From contig JAZKHY010000004.1 of assembly GCA_040385105.1 (NCBI GenBank), positions 186,001-250,000 of the forward strand: 64,000 bases of DNA, read 5' to 3'. Source of the DNA: JACMQX01 sp040385105 (GTDB lineage: Bacteria; Pseudomonadota; Gammaproteobacteria; Burkholderiales; Burkholderiaceae_C). The notes below the pieces were generated by a model. The model saw only the letters and a program-made list of their open reading frames with translations. It was not told the origin of the DNA and searched no databases. Position numbers and translations under genes: made by a program. Below are positions 17,290 to 26,507 of this stretch, one piece after another (position 1 is the first letter of the stretch; each line of letters opens with the position of its first letter).

Positions 17290-18563
17290 TTGGAAATTCC
17301 TTCCTGCGACCAGCCGGCCGCATTTTCAAGTTCAATTCGGGTGGTGTGGTAGTCGGACAGCGCGTCAATCAGGTCGCGCTCGGCGTCCAGCGCCTGGCGG
17401 TTCACGATGAGCTGCTCAAGCAGTCCGATCTGCCCGGCCTGCCGGGATTTGGCGGCCAGTTGCTGGTTGTCGGAAGATGCCGCAAGCATGGTGCGCTGCA
17501 GGCGCTGCACGCGCTCGCGCTGGCTTTGCAGCTTGCTCCACAGGCGCGTGATCCGGGCCTGGGAATCACGCAGGGTGCTGGCCTGGTCGATTTCGGCCTG
17601 CGCGGCTGCCGACAGCGCTTCGCCGATGGCCGCATGATTGCGCTGGAACAATGGCAAAGGCACACTCAGTGCGAGCGTGGTGATGCGGTCGCGTGCGCCC
17701 GAAGGCCCTTCCCTGCCGACATTGATGCCAACGGTCACATCCGGGTAGCGCGCGGCCTCTGCCAAACGCAGCCGCGCACGCGCGGCAAGCTGGCGCGAGG
17801 CCAGGGCACGGTATCCGGGTAGCGACTGGGCAGACGCTTGCAACTGTTCAAGGCTGTACGGCGCCGGAGCATCACCCGGCACGTCCATGGCGCCGGTAAC
17901 TTCAGGAACGGCTGTGGGCGGCAACTGCAACACCGTTGCCAGTTCGCCCCGGGCCTCAAGCACTTCCTCTCGTGCGCGGGCAATGGCGTTGCGTGCACGC
18001 TCGGCCTCGATCAAAGCCACGTTTGCGTCGAGCCGGGTATCTTCACCCGCGGCCCTGCGCTTGGACACAGCCTGCGAGGTTCGGTCAAACAAATCAAACG
18101 ACTGCTGCTCGACCTGCAGCCGCCTCTGTGCCGCAAGCACGGCGTGGAAGCGCAATGCGGCGTCGCCGCGCGCCTGCCGCCGGGCGTCATCCATTTCGGC
18201 ACGCAGGGCGTCCAGGTTCGCGTCGGCGGCTTCGCGCCGGCGGGACTGCTGGCCCCCGATCTCGAAGGGCTGGGAAATTCCAACTGTCGATTCACTGGAA
18301 CTCGCGCCTGGAGCACCAGGGCGGCGGCGCCCAGCCTCCACGCTGAGTTCCGGGTTGTTGAAAAGCAGCGAGCCGGCTTCACGCTGCAGCCCTTCAGCGG
18401 CAGCCAGTTGCGCAGCTTTGGATCGTACATTTGTGTTGGCTGTCTCGGCCAGGCGCATCGCCTCGGCCAGTGACAACGGCGCCCTGCCCGCAAGGCTCTG
18501 CGCTGCAGCCGGCAAGGCCGTCGAGGCCAGTGCAAGGGCCAGCACCAGATTGGTAAATTGCAT
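17286..18563 (-). CDS. czcC: RND outer-membrane factor
   Basis: A 425-residue TolC-family protein with signal peptide (MQFTNLVLALALASTALPAA, cleavage near AAAQS) and the family start APLSLAEAMRLAETANTNV. Two repeated helical-hairpin halves are visible (LLFNNPELSVEAGRR; SLPGYRALASRQLAARARL). It forms the outer-membrane exit channel of the CzcCBA complex. Length is normal. The first 40 bases of its leader and start are nearly identical to a second copy at 26970-27010, which precedes a truncated gene. Confidence 0.92.
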   Translation of the reverse strand: MQFTNLVLALALASTALPAAAQSLAGRAPLSLAEAMRLAETANTNVRSKAAQLAAAEGLQREAGSLLFNNPELSVEAGRRRPGAPGASSSESTVGISQPFEIGGQQSRRREAADANLDALRAEMDDARRQARGDAALRFHAVLAAQRRLQVEQQSFDLFDRTSQAVSKRRAAGEDTRLDANVALIEAERARNAIARAREEVLEARGELATVLQLPPTAVPEVTGAMDVPGDAPAPYSLEQLQASAQSLPGYRALASRQLAARARLRLAEAARYPDVTVGINVGREGPSGARDRITTLALSVPLPLFQRNHAAIGEALSAAAQAEIDQASTLRDSQARITRLWSKLQSQRERVQRLQRTMLAASSDNQQLAAKSRQAGQIGLLEQLIVNRQALDAERDLIDALSDYHTTRIELENAAGWSQEGISK

Positions 18564-18657
18564 CGAATCATCCTTCTTGTCACACGGGGAAAGTGACTCG
18601 AAGGCAGCATCAGGCGTAGCCGGTCAACGACCGCGCCAACACGATGCCACCGCCGAA

Positions 18658-19041
18658 TCAGGCTGCGGCGTCGCGCGTGATTCGATCAGGACGTTCGGGT
18701 GTGGAGGATACGTGGGAGATGAAGATGGGACTCAAGGCCGGGAGATATTCGCCCTGAACCGCCGGCGCCAGGAACGCGGGCATCGGCAGCAGGATTCCGG
18801 CAGTGCCAAGGTGGCAGCTCTCGCAATCAGGATGCGGAAGACCCAGGCCATTGTTTTCCTGCTCCGCCGCAGGCGCATCGGATGCCGCGCCATTGTGGCG
18901 ATGCTCGTGATGCCCGAAATGCGACGCCACCGCCGCAATCCCTGTCTCGTGTGCGCAATAGCTGGCGGCGCCAGCCCAGACAAACTGGAACTGTACTAAA
19001 AGCAACATGAAGAGAACGATTGCTCGGCGCATGGAAGACAT
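18658..19041 (-). CDS. czcI: CzcI, exported modulator of czc expression
   Basis: A 127-residue protein starting MSSMRRAIVLFM at 19041 (or MRRAIV at 19032). A signal peptide (IVLFMLLLVQFQFVWAGAAS) is followed by HFGHHEHRH and DCESCHLG, the metal-ligand pattern shared with the second CzcI at 27068-27442. The start lies one base after the czcS stop, so it is cotranscribed with czcRS. CzcI in Cupriavidus is a periplasmic regulator of czcCBA induction. The 94-base gap to czcC leaves room for a separate promoter. Confidence 0.82.
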   Translation of the reverse strand: MSSMRRAIVLFMLLLVQFQFVWAGAASYCAHETGIAAVASHFGHHEHRHNGAASDAPAAEQENNGLGLPHPDCESCHLGTAGILLPMPAFLAPAVQGEYLPALSPIFISHVSSTPERPDRITRDAAA

Positions 19042-19042
19042 T

Positions 19043-20401
19043 CTAAGTTGATTCCAATACGCTACGCTTGGCCGCGATGTCAAAACCAATGGAAGTAACG
19101 CCGCCCTTGCACGTTGCAAGCGTCTTGCCGCCGTGCATATGGGCAATGGCCGCTACGATGGCCAGGCCAAGGCCATGGTTTTCGCTTCCGCCCTCGCGCG
19201 AGGTCTGGATGCGGAAGAACCGGTCAAACAGGCGCGGCAGGGCCGTGACGGGAATCGCCGAGCCGCGATTGCGCACCAGCACCGACGCGGATGCTTCCAG
19301 GCGGGAGATCTCGACCTTGATCTCGCTCTCTGGCTCCGCATACCGTATGGCATTGCTGAGCAGGTTGGAAATGGCCCTGCGCACCAGGCCCTTGTCGAAG
19401 GAGGCCTGCGCATCCCCGGCCACACTTGCAGTCAATTGCTTGTCCTGCAGGGTTCCCTCGTAGTACTCAATCACCTGCCTAGCCTCACTTGCCAGGCTGG
19501 CCGGTAAAGCGGGCGTTGCCTTGGCTCCCCTGTCCGCACGGGAAAGAAAGAGCATGTCGTTGACGATGGATGAGAGCCTGTGCAACTCCTCCAGGTTGGA
19601 CGCCAACGTTTCGCGCAAATCGTTGGCGCTGCGGGTTCTCGTGAGTTCGACTTCCGTCTGGCCGATAAGCGTGGCCAGCGGCGTCCGAAGTTCATGGGCC
19701 ACGTCGGCGCTGAACCCCTCAAGCTGCGAATACGAATATTCAAGCCGCCCCAGCATTTCATTGAACTGGTCGATCCACGGCTGGAGTTCCTGCACAGGAC
19801 GGCGCAATGAAAGCCGCTGCCCCAACTGGTCGGCCCGCAAACCGCGCGTCTGCTCGGCCAATCCGCGCAAGGGCGCCATCGATCGGCGCACGGTCCAGAA
19901 TCCGGCCGCCGACACGACAGCCGCGCCCAGCAGCGTGGTGACGACAAGCGCCACGGCCAGCCCGGTCAGAAGCTGCGAGTCTGCGGATCTGTCAAGAATG
20001 ATCCTTGCCTTGCTGACGCCCGGCAAGGCGTTGCCCACCTGCACCTCGAACGTCGCGCTGCGCAGCATTGGCAATGCCCCACCCGTGCCGGGACTGTCGT
20101 AGTAAGTTGGCTGCCCCTGGGCGTCCAGCAGCGTGACCTGCAAGTCCTTGTGCACTGCAAAGAACTCGTTGAGCTTGTGACGCATCGCTGATGAATCCCC
20201 GCTTTGCGTCGCCTCTTCAACCAGGTGCTTGACCAGTTCCGACTTCTGCGCGAGCTCTGTGTCGGCCTTGCTGTCAAGGTAGAAGAACATCACAGCATAG
20301 ATGCACGCGTTGCCTACCCCCAGGCCCAGCAGCGTCAGCCCGGCGAACAGCCAGGACAGGCGCAAGCCAAGCGAATACGGGGCTTTCGCCACGGTGCTCA
20401 T
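19043..20401 (-). CDS. czcS: Heavy-metal sensor histidine kinase
   Basis: A 452-residue membrane kinase. Transmembrane helices at about residues 17-40 and 147-170 enclose a periplasmic sensor domain. A HAMP region follows, then the phosphorylation motif DVAHELRTPLATL (H236) and a HATPase domain with N box (AISNLLSNAIRYAEP) and GLGLAIV. The family (heavy-metal sensor kinases CzcS/CusS/CopS) phosphorylates an OmpR-type regulator when metal rises in the periplasm. Its start overlaps the czcR stop (ATGA), so the pair is one unit. Confidence 0.92.
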   Translation of the reverse strand: MSTVAKAPYSLGLRLSWLFAGLTLLGLGVGNACIYAVMFFYLDSKADTELAQKSELVKHLVEEATQSGDSSAMRHKLNEFFAVHKDLQVTLLDAQGQPTYYDSPGTGGALPMLRSATFEVQVGNALPGVSKARIILDRSADSQLLTGLAVALVVTTLLGAAVVSAAGFWTVRRSMAPLRGLAEQTRGLRADQLGQRLSLRRPVQELQPWIDQFNEMLGRLEYSYSQLEGFSADVAHELRTPLATLIGQTEVELTRTRSANDLRETLASNLEELHRLSSIVNDMLFLSRADRGAKATPALPASLASEARQVIEYYEGTLQDKQLTASVAGDAQASFDKGLVRRAISNLLSNAIRYAEPESEIKVEISRLEASASVLVRNRGSAIPVTALPRLFDRFFRIQTSREGGSENHGLGLAIVAAIAHMHGGKTLATCKGGVTSIGFDIAAKRSVLEST

Positions 20402-21078
20402 GTGCGGCGGTCCTCCAGCACGTAACCCATGCCGCGAACGGTATGCAGGAGCTTTGTGTCGAAGGGATCATCGATCTTGGCGCGCAGCCGGCGGACCGCC
20501 ACCTCGACGACGTTGGTGTCGCTGTCAAAATTCATGTCCCACACCTGCTCGGCGAGCGTGGTGCGCGCAAGAATCTCGCCCTTGCGCTGCAACAGCAGCA
20601 TCAGCAATGAAAACTCCTTGGCCGTCAGGTCAAGGCGCTGGGCGCCCCGTGATGCCTTGCGCCGGACCAGATCAACCTCCAAGTCTGCCAGACGCAAGAC
20701 GGTTGAATCGTGCAGCGCCTGCCCACCCCGGCGCAGCAGCGCCCGTACCCTGGCCAGCAACTCGGAGAACGCAAACGGCTTGACCAGGTAGTCATCCGCC
20801 CCCTGCTGCAGCCCGTGAACCCTGTCCTCGATGCTGTCACGTGCGGTGAGCATGAGCACCGGGGTCGTCTTGATCTGCCTGACCGCAGCAAGCACGGCGA
20901 GCCCGTCCATCCCCGGCAGCATGATGTCAAGGATGATGAGGTCATACTGGCCTTCAATGGCAAGGTGTCGCCCGTCGATGCCGTCGCGCGCGACGTCCAC
21001 GACATAGCTGTTCTCGCTCAGTCCCTTGTGAAGGTACTCAGCGAGCTTGCGCTCATCTTCAACAACCAGAATTCTCAT
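20398..21078 (-). CDS. czcR: OmpR-family response regulator
   Basis: A 226-residue regulator starting MRILVVEDERKL at 21078; the longer frame to 21117 adds 13 atypical residues. Phospho-acceptor D51 (IILDIMLPG), K near 102 (DYLVKPF) and a C-terminal winged helix (SDTNVVEVAVRRLRAKIDD) are all present. It is first in the czcRSICBA-PII run and likely drives it. A 16-base perfect palindrome 42 bases upstream of its start is a good autoregulatory site. Confidence 0.92.
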   Translation of the reverse strand: MRILVVEDERKLAEYLHKGLSENSYVVDVARDGIDGRHLAIEGQYDLIILDIMLPGMDGLAVLAAVRQIKTTPVLMLTARDSIEDRVHGLQQGADDYLVKPFAFSELLARVRALLRRGGQALHDSTVLRLADLEVDLVRRKASRGAQRLDLTAKEFSLLMLLLQRKGEILARTTLAEQVWDMNFDSDTNVVEVAVRRLRAKIDDPFDTKLLHTVRGMGYVLEDRRT

Positions 21079-21119
21079 TGCCTTGAGCTTAAAGGGCGTA
21101 GCGCGAGCAGGACGCACAT

Positions 21120-21135
21120 ATTACAAATTTGTAAT
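21120..21135. promoter_or_regulatory. Perfect palindrome upstream of czcR, probable CzcR operator
   Basis: ATTACAAATTTGTAAT is a 16-base perfect palindrome. OmpR-family metal regulators (CopR, CusR, CzcR) bind AT-rich dyads with TTACA/TGTAA or TGACA/TGTCA halves. A degenerate relative, ATTACAAAACCGCAAT, lies before the cusR-like gene at 63322-63337. Confidence 0.65.
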
Positions 21136-21337
21136 CCTGCTGTCGGGAATAGGCCATTTCAGAGGTCTTTCGATGACCGAAGCCATCCTGCTCCACCTCT
21201 AGCGCCAGTAAGGGGAATATTCCAGCCGAGTCAAACCAGATGGCTGCAAGTATGGCAGATTCATCACACCTGACAGCGGTATTGGATGACGCATGAGCAG
21301 TCACATCCGGATCTGCTGCTGACACTCGGCCTGACGT
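21136..21337. other. Gene-free gap between czcR promoter and porin terminator
   Basis: About 200 bases between the czcR operator and the porin terminator. No credible gene or further repeat was seen. Confidence 0.5.
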
Positions 21338-21366
21338 AAAAAGACCGCCCACTTTCGTAGGCGGTC
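21338..21366 (-). terminator. Rho-independent terminator of the porin gene
   Basis: On the minus strand GACCGCC and GGCGGTC (21360-21366 and 21343-21349) form a 7-base stem with a 10-base loop, followed by TTTTT (21342-21338). It lies 26 bases past the porin stop codon. Confidence 0.85.
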
Positions 21367-21391
21367 ATGCATGTATGCCAAGAAATCCGGA

Positions 21392-22405
21392 TCAGAAGCT
21401 ATGTCGCATCCCGAATTCGTATCCCGTTGACTTTCCGCCGGGCGCAATGCCCGGTGTACCACCTGCGATGGCAAACGTCGCAGCGCCCTTGTTGGATATC
21501 CGTGAGAGTGTGCCGTAGAAAGCAGTACGCTTTGACAGGTTGTGAACGTAGCCGATCGCCATCTGATTCGCATCGCTGGAATTGTAGGCAGCGTTGCCAC
21601 CATTCGCGTTGGAGTTGACGTAGGACGCCCGAACCTCATGCGCACCCACCGGAACGGATACGCCAACCAGATAGCGAGATTCAGCTGCGGCAACAAGCTT
21701 GTCTCGATAGTAGTGCGCCATCACACGCGCCACGCCGAAGTCCCACGAACCAGCCACACCGGTACTTGTGAATTTTCCGGTGGCCGTTTCAAGTGTGCCG
21801 TAAGAGCCGGAAACGCTCAACGGGCCAGCACCATAGCTGAGGCGGAATCCGCCGTACTGGTTCACTTTGTTGAGACCATTCTCGTCAGGCGCGAACATCA
21901 CTTGCGCCTGAACGCCGCCCATCACGGGCGAGATGTATTGAAACGCATTGTCGGAACGGTAGAAGGTGGTCTGCGCTGAATAGCGGGCAACCCCCGCAGA
22001 TCCGCCGACGCCGATAACACCAAACGGATCGTAGGTATAGGTGTGCGCACCCGATGGCGTGAGGTCGCGACCCAGGCGAACCTCGCCGAAGTTTCCGATC
22101 AGGCTGAGTGTGGAGCGACGGGCGAAAAACTTTCCGTTGGCATTGGTAGTGCCCGTGTCGAATGCGACATCCGACTCCAGCCAGAAGCCGGCCTTCAATC
22201 CGCCACCGAGATCTTCTATGCCGCGAAATCCCAGGCGATTGCTGGACAGGCCGCCGCCGCTCATCGTGGTGTTGGCGGAAACGCCACTGTTGTTGACGGA
22301 CCGCATGTTCACATCTGCGACGCCGAACAACGTGACAGAAGATTGCGCATGCGCGGATGCAGCGGCCATGGCCAATACCGCCGCCATTACTGGTTTGATT
22401 TTCAT
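21392..22405 (-). CDS. Gram-negative trimeric porin (Burkholderiales type)
   Basis: A 337-residue outer-membrane porin starting MKIKPVMAAVLAMAAASAHA at 22405, an evident signal peptide; the 16 extra upstream codons are rejected. The mature protein begins QSSVTLFGVADVNM and ends YEFGMRHSF, with terminal phenylalanine needed for outer-membrane assembly. The 16-strand barrel motifs (GFRGIEDLGGGLKAGFWLE; FFARRSTLSLIGNFGEVRLG) are typical. It is a single-gene unit with its own terminator. No link to metals is visible; it may be a general channel. Confidence 0.93.
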   Translation of the reverse strand: MKIKPVMAAVLAMAAASAHAQSSVTLFGVADVNMRSVNNSGVSANTTMSGGGLSSNRLGFRGIEDLGGGLKAGFWLESDVAFDTGTTNANGKFFARRSTLSLIGNFGEVRLGRDLTPSGAHTYTYDPFGVIGVGGSAGVARYSAQTTFYRSDNAFQYISPVMGGVQAQVMFAPDENGLNKVNQYGGFRLSYGAGPLSVSGSYGTLETATGKFTSTGVAGSWDFGVARVMAHYYRDKLVAAAESRYLVGVSVPVGAHEVRASYVNSNANGGNAAYNSSDANQMAIGYVHNLSKRTAFYGTLSRISNKGAATFAIAGGTPGIAPGGKSTGYEFGMRHSF

Positions 22406-22765
22406 GTTTAACCTTTGAAGTTGAATTGGATGCATTGCGATATCTCCTTGCAAAAGACATCGGATCTAATGCTAGAAATCACCACAGCAAACGGCACGCA
22501 CTTGTGGCGATCGCCGGAGGCAACGCAAGCAAACCTCCCTGCTTTTGGGTCATATCCGTCTTGAATCGGCAACGCCGATGCCGGTGTGTAGCGGCACTTC
22601 ACGCGCGGTGAACGTTGATTACAAGTTCGTCATGTGGCCGCCATGATTCAGTCACTGCGTTTTCTCCACACTTCTCATGCACAAGCAAAGGACCCGATGC
22701 ACATACATCGGGCCGGGACGCTCCCGCTCGTTGCGGAGGTGCGACAACCAAAGGAGACTCAACCA
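22406..22765. other. Intergenic region between divergent porin and Sel1 genes
   Basis: About 360 bases without a gene. It contains a 7-base hairpin, CCCGATG (22693-22699) with CATCGGG (22706-22712), about 55 bases upstream of the Sel1 gene start, possibly in its leader. No other clear element was recognised. Confidence 0.45.
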
Positions 22766-24313
22766 ATGCGTAGACGTGACATTCAACTTCGGGCTGCGGC
22801 AAGGCAAGGCGACCAGGCCGCGCGAAGAGAACTGGGGTACAGGTATCTAGTTGGAGGCGACGGCTTTCCCAAGCATGTCCCGACTGGCCTGGCCTACCTC
22901 GCTCAAGTGGCCGCCACAGACCTGTCCGCAGCGGCTCTCCTCATTTCAGGCTCGCTGCGTCTTGAGGAACTGATCCAGAACAGCCAGATGGACATGTTGC
23001 GCATAGCAAGCACCTGTTCAGCTATTGCCCAGCTGAAACTTGCAGCCTGGAACGTCGCCATTGGAAAGCTTGCCCAGGCGGACGATCTGGTTCGTCTCGC
23101 AGGCGACGCAATGGATGCAGATCTTTCAGGCATAGCAAGGCAATGCGCGACTGCGCATGACGCCTCAGATCTGGTGCGCGCACTGAAGGCGATTTGCGGT
23201 TTGCAGGCGATGGACATGGCGTCCGTCGCAATGGCCGCCGCCCGCCAGGCATACGACGCCAGCGATTTGCCCTCCATGTCGCGCGCGCTCGGGGCAGCAA
23301 TATCACTCCACGGGCAACCGGATGATCAGTCATCGGCCCTGGTTGCGGACGCATTGCATCTGGCGGAAAAGCTCGACCTCCCTATCGGGGGCTTAACCAC
23401 CGAACAAATTCAGTCAGCTCTTGAGCATCTTTGCTCGCGATCCGACAGAGGCGCATGGTTCATCATGGGCAAGGCACTTTGCGGAATCGGCAGCAAGGAG
23501 TGTTTGCCGCCGCAGCGGCTCGTGCGCACGTCGAATTTGAGGAAGGGTACGGCACTGCTTGTGCGCGCAGCCGACGCGGGAGAATGCAAGGCCTGGATGC
23601 ACTTGTACCGCCTCAATTCTGACGGCCGCAGTTCAGTAGCCAACCCGCAAATGGCTCGCTTCTATCTTGAAAAGGCAGCAGCGGAAAATGACGCCGAGGC
23701 GCAGCGCCGTCTTGGCGCACTGATTCTGCGCGAATCAGACAGCCTGCACGAGTCGGAGCAAGCCATCCAGTGGCTATATCAGGCGCGTGCAAATGGTGAC
23801 CCATACGCCCACGGACTTCTGTCATCGCTCGTTCTTCCCGTTGAGGGCACTGACGAACAAGCCGACACGATCATTCTTGATCTGCAAAAGGAATCTCCCT
23901 GGCTTGCATCCCGGTTGCGCGTCTCAAGGCACTTCGGCCTTACCAAACTTGAAGCGTTGATCGTCGATCCGGCGGATGGTTTACGGGACTGGGGCCTGGT
24001 CGTGGGGCGCAATCCGTTCATCTCGCAAGTCCGTCTTTCGGCGCCTCGCGCCATCCCGGCAGTCACACCTGCAGCGCTGAGCAACCTGCGCACAGTCGCT
24101 TCGGCGTTCAGGACCGGCGAGCGGGACAGCATGGCCGTGGAGGGCGATCTGCGGCATCGCTCCGCAGCTCAACGCAGGATTTTTGCTCGATTCGGGATTC
24201 GTGAAGACATGTTCTTCGGGACGGCAAGCTCTTCTGCGCTCGACTCCCTTCGAATAGGCACAAAGTGGGCGCATCAATGGCGAGGACCACTGAAGCTGGC
24301 ACTTGCGGTATGA
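22766..24313 (+). CDS. Large Sel1/TPR-like repeat protein, unknown
   Basis: A 515-residue protein. The start at 22766 (MRRRDIQLRAAARQGDQAAR) is chosen for its AAAGGAG site; the open frame extends 44 codons further upstream without one. Helical Sel1-like repeats are visible at about 8-45, 285-320 and 330-385 (MARFYLEKAAAENDAEAQRR; AIQWLYQARANGDPYAHGLL). The N-terminal arginine-rich start suggests a cytoplasmic protein, with no signal peptide. The C-terminal 100 residues (ending WAHQWRGPLKLALAV) have no recognised domain. It lies 35 bases before an orphan response-regulator gene and may be cotranscribed with it. Sel1 proteins usually act as scaffolds in signalling. Confidence 0.7.
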   Translation: MRRRDIQLRAAARQGDQAARRELGYRYLVGGDGFPKHVPTGLAYLAQVAATDLSAAALLISGSLRLEELIQNSQMDMLRIASTCSAIAQLKLAAWNVAIGKLAQADDLVRLAGDAMDADLSGIARQCATAHDASDLVRALKAICGLQAMDMASVAMAAARQAYDASDLPSMSRALGAAISLHGQPDDQSSALVADALHLAEKLDLPIGGLTTEQIQSALEHLCSRSDRGAWFIMGKALCGIGSKECLPPQRLVRTSNLRKGTALLVRAADAGECKAWMHLYRLNSDGRSSVANPQMARFYLEKAAAENDAEAQRRLGALILRESDSLHESEQAIQWLYQARANGDPYAHGLLSSLVLPVEGTDEQADTIILDLQKESPWLASRLRVSRHFGLTKLEALIVDPADGLRDWGLVVGRNPFISQVRLSAPRAIPAVTPAALSNLRTVASAFRTGERDSMAVEGDLRHRSAAQRRIFARFGIREDMFFGTASSSALDSLRIGTKWAHQWRGPLKLALAV

Positions 24314-24348
24314 AGCAACGCAGATCCTGAGAATACGGTTCCCACATC

Positions 24349-25038
24349 GTGGCGCGAATCCTGATGGTCGAGGACGAGAGAAAGCTCTCGGATTCCTTGA
24401 GGGTGGTTATTGCCGACCGTGGTCATGAGGTCGACTGTGCGTACGACGGAATCGAGGGCAGGCAACTGGCCTTGTCCGGAGTTTACGACCTGTTGCTGCT
24501 TGACATCATGCTGCCGGGCATAGATGGCCTGGAGGTTCTCAGAGCCGTGCGAAAGGACATCGACACACCGGTACTCCTGTTCACAGCCAGGGGACAAGTG
24601 GAGGATGTTGTTTCGGGATTGCAGGCAGGCGCTGACGGATATCTCGTCAAGCCTTTCGGTGTGCCCGAACTGCTCGCGCGAATTCAGGCGTTGCTGCGCC
24701 GAGGGCGTTATCTTTGCGAAAATTCGCTCAGACTTGGCGATCTGGAACTGGATATGGTTCGCTACACAGCCGTACGCCACGGGCGGAGACTCGACCTGAC
24801 GGCGCAGGAGCTCAAGCTTCTGGCACTTCTCCTGCGTCACGAAGGCCAGATTCTCTCGCGCACCATGATTGCCGAAAAGATATGGGACATGAACTTCAAC
24901 TCCGACTCGAATGTCGTCGATGTAGCAGTCAGGAGGCTTCGCCAGAAGATTGAGGATGGCGTGACGCAAAGGCTCATCCACACCGTGCGTGGCATGGGAT
25001 ACGTGATGGAGATCCGGCAGGAAAAGTCTTCTTCCTGA
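24349..25038 (+). CDS. Orphan OmpR-family response regulator
   Basis: A 229-residue regulator, GTG start at 24349 (VARILMVEDERKL). Phospho-acceptor D52 (LLLDIMLPG), DGYLVKPFG and a C-terminal winged helix (SDSNVVDVAVRRLRQKIED) are intact. It groups by eye with the CzcR/CopR metal regulators. No histidine kinase gene follows; the next 240 bases are non-coding and then a minus-strand gene begins. It may respond to CzcS, to a CusS outside the window, or to none. Confidence 0.88.
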   Translation: MARILMVEDERKLSDSLRVVIADRGHEVDCAYDGIEGRQLALSGVYDLLLLDIMLPGIDGLEVLRAVRKDIDTPVLLFTARGQVEDVVSGLQAGADGYLVKPFGVPELLARIQALLRRGRYLCENSLRLGDLELDMVRYTAVRHGRRLDLTAQELKLLALLLRHEGQILSRTMIAEKIWDMNFNSDSNVVDVAVRRLRQKIEDGVTQRLIHTVRGMGYVMEIRQEKSSS

Positions 25039-25276
25039 ACGCGCAATTCGGCTGCCGGGGTCCTGGGGTCAAGTCGAAATGGATTTCTTTTCCTGTTGTT
25101 GTACTTCTGCACGACAACACGGGGCCCGAGTAAACCGATTCGACGACTTACCATGCAGCCATAGCCGGTCGAACGGGCCAACGAACGGGGCGGGAATGGC
25201 ACCTGGGGGAGGGCGCTCCCGGACGGCGGAGATGCAGATTGAACGAGCCGATTCATGAGCGTAAGCCTTGCATTCA

Positions 25277-25801
25277 TCAATTGAGGGAGGGCTGCTGCTT
25301 CTCCCGGCTATCGGCACCGAAGAACGCCGCTGTCATCAGCGCTACAGCCCCGCCGCAAATAGCGATATCCGCGACGTTGAAGGCTGGCCAATGCCACTCG
25401 CGCCAATAAAAGTCCAGGAAGTCCGTGACCGCGCCATGCATGATCCGGTCCGCCGCGTTGCCGAGCGCACCACCGAGAACCAGGGTGTAGGCAATGGCTT
25501 CGATGCGGCTCAAGTCCGAGCTGAGCATCCATACAATCCAAGCGGAAACCAGCAAAGCGATAGTTGTGAAGAAATACCTTTGCCAACCGCTGGCACTCGC
25601 CAGCATGCTGAAGGCGGCACCCGGGTTACTAAAATGCACTAAATTAAAGAAATCCGTGAGAGGGATCCGGTCACCTTGCGGCATGTTTATGCGCACCATT
25701 TGCTTGGTGGCGAAATCGAACAATGCGATTGCGCCGCCCAGGGACCACCACATCCAGCCGTTGACCAGGCGCGCCTTGAAAGTCGTTGAATTGGCAATCA
25801 T
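25277..25801 (-). CDS. lspA: Lipoprotein signal peptidase (accessory copy)
   Basis: A 174-residue inner-membrane aspartic protease that removes signal peptides of prolipoproteins. Four hydrophobic segments and both catalytic aspartates are visible: D118 in GNAADRIMHG and D145 in FNVADIAI. Accessory lspA copies are common beside cad/czc/pbr metal genes. The housekeeping copy normally lies next to ileS, which is absent here, so this is probably an extra one. The N-terminus (MIANSTTFKARLVNGWMWWS) is longer than in E. coli LspA. Confidence 0.9.
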   Translation of the reverse strand: MIANSTTFKARLVNGWMWWSLGGAIALFDFATKQMVRINMPQGDRIPLTDFFNLVHFSNPGAAFSMLASASGWQRYFFTTIALLVSAWIVWMLSSDLSRIEAIAYTLVLGGALGNAADRIMHGAVTDFLDFYWREWHWPAFNVADIAICGGAVALMTAAFFGADSREKQQPSLN

Positions 25802-25832
25802 GAGAGTTCCTTTAGGTTACCGAAAGCGCCTC

Positions 25833-25955
25833 TCAAGACGCAAGATCGGCGATGATCTGGGTGACGCCGGGCATATTGCCCATGCCTGCTCCAATGAAAA
25901 GCGCGCCGGCAGAGGCAAAATGCTCATGGCCCACGCAACAAATATCAGCAGTCAC
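25833..25955 (-). other. Possible 40-codon remnant or small ORF upstream of lspA
   Basis: On the minus strand a GTG at 25955 opens a 40-residue frame containing GHEHFASAGALFIGAGMGNM. It looks more protein-like than its surroundings and ends 31 bases before the lspA start. No ribosome site is visible and I recognise no family. It may be the tail of a deleted gene. Confidence 0.25.
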
Positions 25956-26088
25956 GTGCGGTCAAGCGATTGAGCTGCCAGAACAGTCATTGCAACCTTT
26001 TTCAGAAAGTCGGCATGTTGTCTGACAGCAGCGACAACAACTGTTGATTACTGTTACCGGGAATAGCTGCTCACAATATTTCATCACG

Positions 26089-26469
26089 ATGTCCAAAATT
26101 TGGCCTCTAGTGCACACTCAGGTTCCGCCATCAGCTACGGACGTCGTCAAGCGTGACGGCATGTGGTGGCGAAAACTTTCCGACTCGGGGCAACTGTGCT
26201 ACATCGTCGGCTACCTTGATGCGCTGAGCCTGACCTGGAAGGTGAGATCCGCATCCGCCTCTGCGCCGGTCCTTCAGGGCGATGCAAGTGACGAGCTCTC
26301 CAGCTGGAGTGTCCGGATTCCTCCGCCCCAGTTTGTACAGAGCTTGAACGAGTTTTATGCGGAGGCGAAGAACCGCCCGATGAGCCTGGCGAGTGCCATT
26401 TACTACGTCTCGCAACGATCCAGCGATCCTGCAGCGGACTGGTCCGGGCTTCTGGAGAGGCTTCGCTGA
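26089..26469 (+). CDS. Small protein of unknown function
   Basis: A 126-residue frame starting MSKIWPLVHTQVPPSATDVV at 26089; an in-frame start at 26044 is less likely. It contains a W..LSDSGQLCYIVGYLDALS segment and an FVQSLNEFYAEAKNRPMSLA segment. This pattern (helix with GYxDAL, then a helix with FYxxxxNRP) recurs in a set of small uncharacterised proteobacterial proteins, some of them resembling Rap1a-type immunity proteins. No signal peptide is present in this version, unlike most relatives, so the true start might have been lost. Function unknown. Confidence 0.55.
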   Translation: MSKIWPLVHTQVPPSATDVVKRDGMWWRKLSDSGQLCYIVGYLDALSLTWKVRSASASAPVLQGDASDELSSWSVRIPPPQFVQSLNEFYAEAKNRPMSLASAIYYVSQRSSDPAADWSGLLERLR

Positions 26470-26507
26470 GCTTAGTCACACGGACGCATGGCGTCGCGGT
26501 GCGTAGT

